A DNA stretch of 15,991 nt from UPXZ01 sp035402725 (GTDB lineage: Bacteria > Bacteroidota > Bacteroidia > Bacteroidales > Paludibacteraceae): positions 1-15,991 of the forward strand of contig DAONDU010000050.1 of assembly GCA_035402725.1 (NCBI GenBank), given 5' to 3'. Made by a program: the position numbers and the translations under genes. Below the pieces are notes generated by a model. That model did not search any database and was not told the origin of the DNA. It saw only the letters and a program-made list of their open reading frames with translations. Within the stretch, counting starts at the first letter, position 1. Each line of letters opens with the position of its first letter. Below, piece after piece: positions 14,607 through 15,991 of this stretch.

Positions 14607-15991
14607 TTATCTGATAAACAGCATTTCTCTGTATTTAGGTAATGTCCACATTTCATCATCCACAATCAACTCAAGTTTATCGGTGTTGTAGCGGATAATA
14701 TCGAAATAGGGAAGTACCTTATCATGATATGCAACTGCTTTTTCGTATTCATCTTCTATTTTGTTTACAGAGCGACGGATGTCAACCATATCATCAACTG
14801 CATTCTTGATTGTTGCAATTCGTTCACCTATTTCTACAATCAGGTCAGAATCCATTTTACTGAGTTTTTCAGCTTTTTCACCGCTGAATACAGCTTTTAT
14901 TTTCGATACATTATCCAGAAGAAAACTCTGATAGCGTGTTGCAAGCGGAATGATGTGGTTCATTGTTAAATCACCCAGCACACGTGCTTCAATTTGTATC
15001 CACTTGGTGTAGGTTTCCCATTTCACTTCATTACGGGCATGAAGTTCTTTTTCGGTAAGTACTCCGGTTGAAGTGAACATTTTCACGCTTTGCTCGCTTG
15101 TAAATGCTTTATAGATTTCCGGAACACTGGTTTCGCAATCCAGACCGCGTTTGGCTGCTTCTGCTTTCCATTCGTCGCTATAACCATTACCATCGAAACG
15201 GATTGGTTTGGATATTTTGATATATTCTTTGATAACTTCGAAAATGGCACTTTGAACAGTTGCGCCTGAAGCAATTTTTTCATCTACTGAAGCTTTGAAC
15301 TCAATGAGTTGTGCGGCAACGGCAGCATTAAGAGTGGCCATTGCTGAAGAGCAGTTGGCTGAAGAACCCACAGCACGGAATTCGAAACGGTTGCCAGTGA
15401 AGGCAAACGGTGAGGTACGGTTACGGTCAGTGTTGTCGAGTAAAACTTCAGGAATATGAGCTATTCCCAGACTTAAACCTTTTTTCTCACCCATAACAAT
15501 GGCTTCGTCACTGGTACTGTTTTCCAATTTGTCAAGCACAGAACTGATCTGACTTCCAAGGAAGGCTGATACAATGGCAGGTGGTGCTTCGTTTGCTCCC
15601 AGACGGTGTGCATTCTGAGCTGTCATGATCGACGCTTTCAGCAATGCGTTGTTTTTGTAAACAGCCATCAGGATGTTTACAAGAAAAGTGATGAATTGCA
15701 GGTTTTCTTCCGGCGTTTTACCAGGTGTCAGCAATCCTACGCCGGTATCAGTACCCAAAGACCAGTTATTGTGTTTTCCGGAACCGTTAATTCCGGCAAA
15801 AGGTTTTTCGTGTAACAGCAGGCGGAAACCGTGACGACGTGCCACCTTTTTCATAATAGACATCACCAGCAGGTTTTGATCGACAGCCAGGTTGCATTCT
15901 CCAAAAATAGGAGCAAGCTCAAACTGATTCGGGGCAACTTCGTTGTGACGCGTTTTCAGAGGAATTCCAAATTTGTATGCTTCAAACTCCA
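14607..15991 (-). CDS. glnN: Type III glutamine synthetase, C-terminal part
   Basis: The enzyme condenses glutamate, ammonium and ATP to glutamine. The frame is open to the window edge, giving 460 C-terminal residues; GSIII proteins are about 730 residues, so roughly the first 270 are missing. The GTG at 15866 is internal, because family sequence continues upstream of it (FGIPLKTRHNEVAPNQFELA near the edge). Conserved blocks include KVARRHGFRLLLHEKPF, GINGSGKHNNWSLGTD and NRFEFRAVGSSANCS, which distinguish the dodecameric GSIII class (also called GlnN, sometimes annotated glnA) from the shorter GSI and GSII. The gene leads the nitrogen cluster: its product glutamine is the substrate of gltB/gltD and of asnB. 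Its promoter lies outside the window, so its control cannot be assessed here. Confidence 0.96.
   Translation of the reverse strand, partial: EFEAYKFGIPLKTRHNEVAPNQFELAPIFGECNLAVDQNLLVMSIMKKVARRHGFRLLLHEKPFAGINGSGKHNNWSLGTDTGVGLLTPGKTPEENLQFITFLVNILMAVYKNNALLKASIMTAQNAHRLGANEAPPAIVSAFLGSQISSVLDKLENSTSDEAIVMGEKKGLSLGIAHIPEVLLDNTDRNRTSPFAFTGNRFEFRAVGSSANCSSAMATLNAAVAAQLIEFKASVDEKIASGATVQSAIFEVIKEYIKISKPIRFDGNGYSDEWKAEAAKRGLDCETSVPEIYKAFTSEQSVKMFTSTGVLTEKELHARNEVKWETYTKWIQIEARVLGDLTMNHIIPLATRYQSFLLDNVSKIKAVFSGEKAEKLSKMDSDLIVEIGERIATIKNAVDDMVDIRRSVNKIEDEYEKAVAYHDKVLPYFDIIRYNTDKLELIVDDEMWTLPKYREMLFIR

Noticed and set aside
15861..15866. Apparent start of the glutamine synthetase at an internal GTG/ATG
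   Set aside because: Highly conserved GSIII sequence continues upstream in the same frame to the window edge, so the gene is cut off, not short.
1..15991. CRISPR arrays, tRNA/rRNA genes, phage or transposase genes, frameshifted genes
   Set aside because: I looked on both strands and found none; all large frames match intact families or run off the window edges.

Overview
The window looks like ordinary chromosomal DNA from a member of the Bacteroidota, most likely order Bacteroidales. The evidence is a type III glutamine synthetase, an Lnb/DUF4105 protein, intergenic regions carrying the Bacteroidota-type -7 promoter motif TAnnTTTG, starts without clear Shine-Dalgarno sites, and moderate GC content. 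Genus is not determinable by eye. Coding density is high, no gap exceeds about 260 bases, and I see no tRNA, rRNA, CRISPR array, phage gene or transposase gene.

Layout. (1) Bases 1-710, + strand: the C-terminal part of an outer-membrane barrel resembling PagL-type lipid A deacylases, cut by the window edge. (2) Bases 743-3719, - strand: a Crp/Fnr-type regulator followed 67 bases later by a 735-residue TPR protein of unknown function, converging on gene 1 at a shared hairpin. (3) Bases 3977-5176, + strand: an Lnb-type lipoprotein N-acyltransferase candidate, divergent from the regulator across a 257-base AT-rich region. (4) Bases 5370-6542, + strand: an MFS transporter with its own promoter, whose upstream region holds repeated ACCGGT boxes. 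(5) Bases 6614-15991, - strand: a nitrogen-assimilation cluster in transcription order glnN (GSIII, partial), gltB, gltD, asnB, ending in a strong intrinsic terminator.

How the genes work together. GlnN fixes ammonium into glutamine, GltB/GltD convert glutamine plus 2-oxoglutarate into two glutamates, and AsnB uses glutamine to amidate aspartate. The cluster therefore covers ammonium to glutamine, glutamate and asparagine. Two envelope acyl-modification candidates (PagL-like and Lnb-like) lie in the first third, but in separate transcription units.

The most unusual feature is non-coding. A palindromic, MITE-like repeat of about 131 bases (9800-9930) fills almost the whole gltB-gltD gap, abuts the gltB stop codon, and supplies the only Shine-Dalgarno-like stretch in front of gltD. 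I did not find a clearly new multi-gene system; the remaining findings concern candidate regulatory DNA and poorly characterised proteins.
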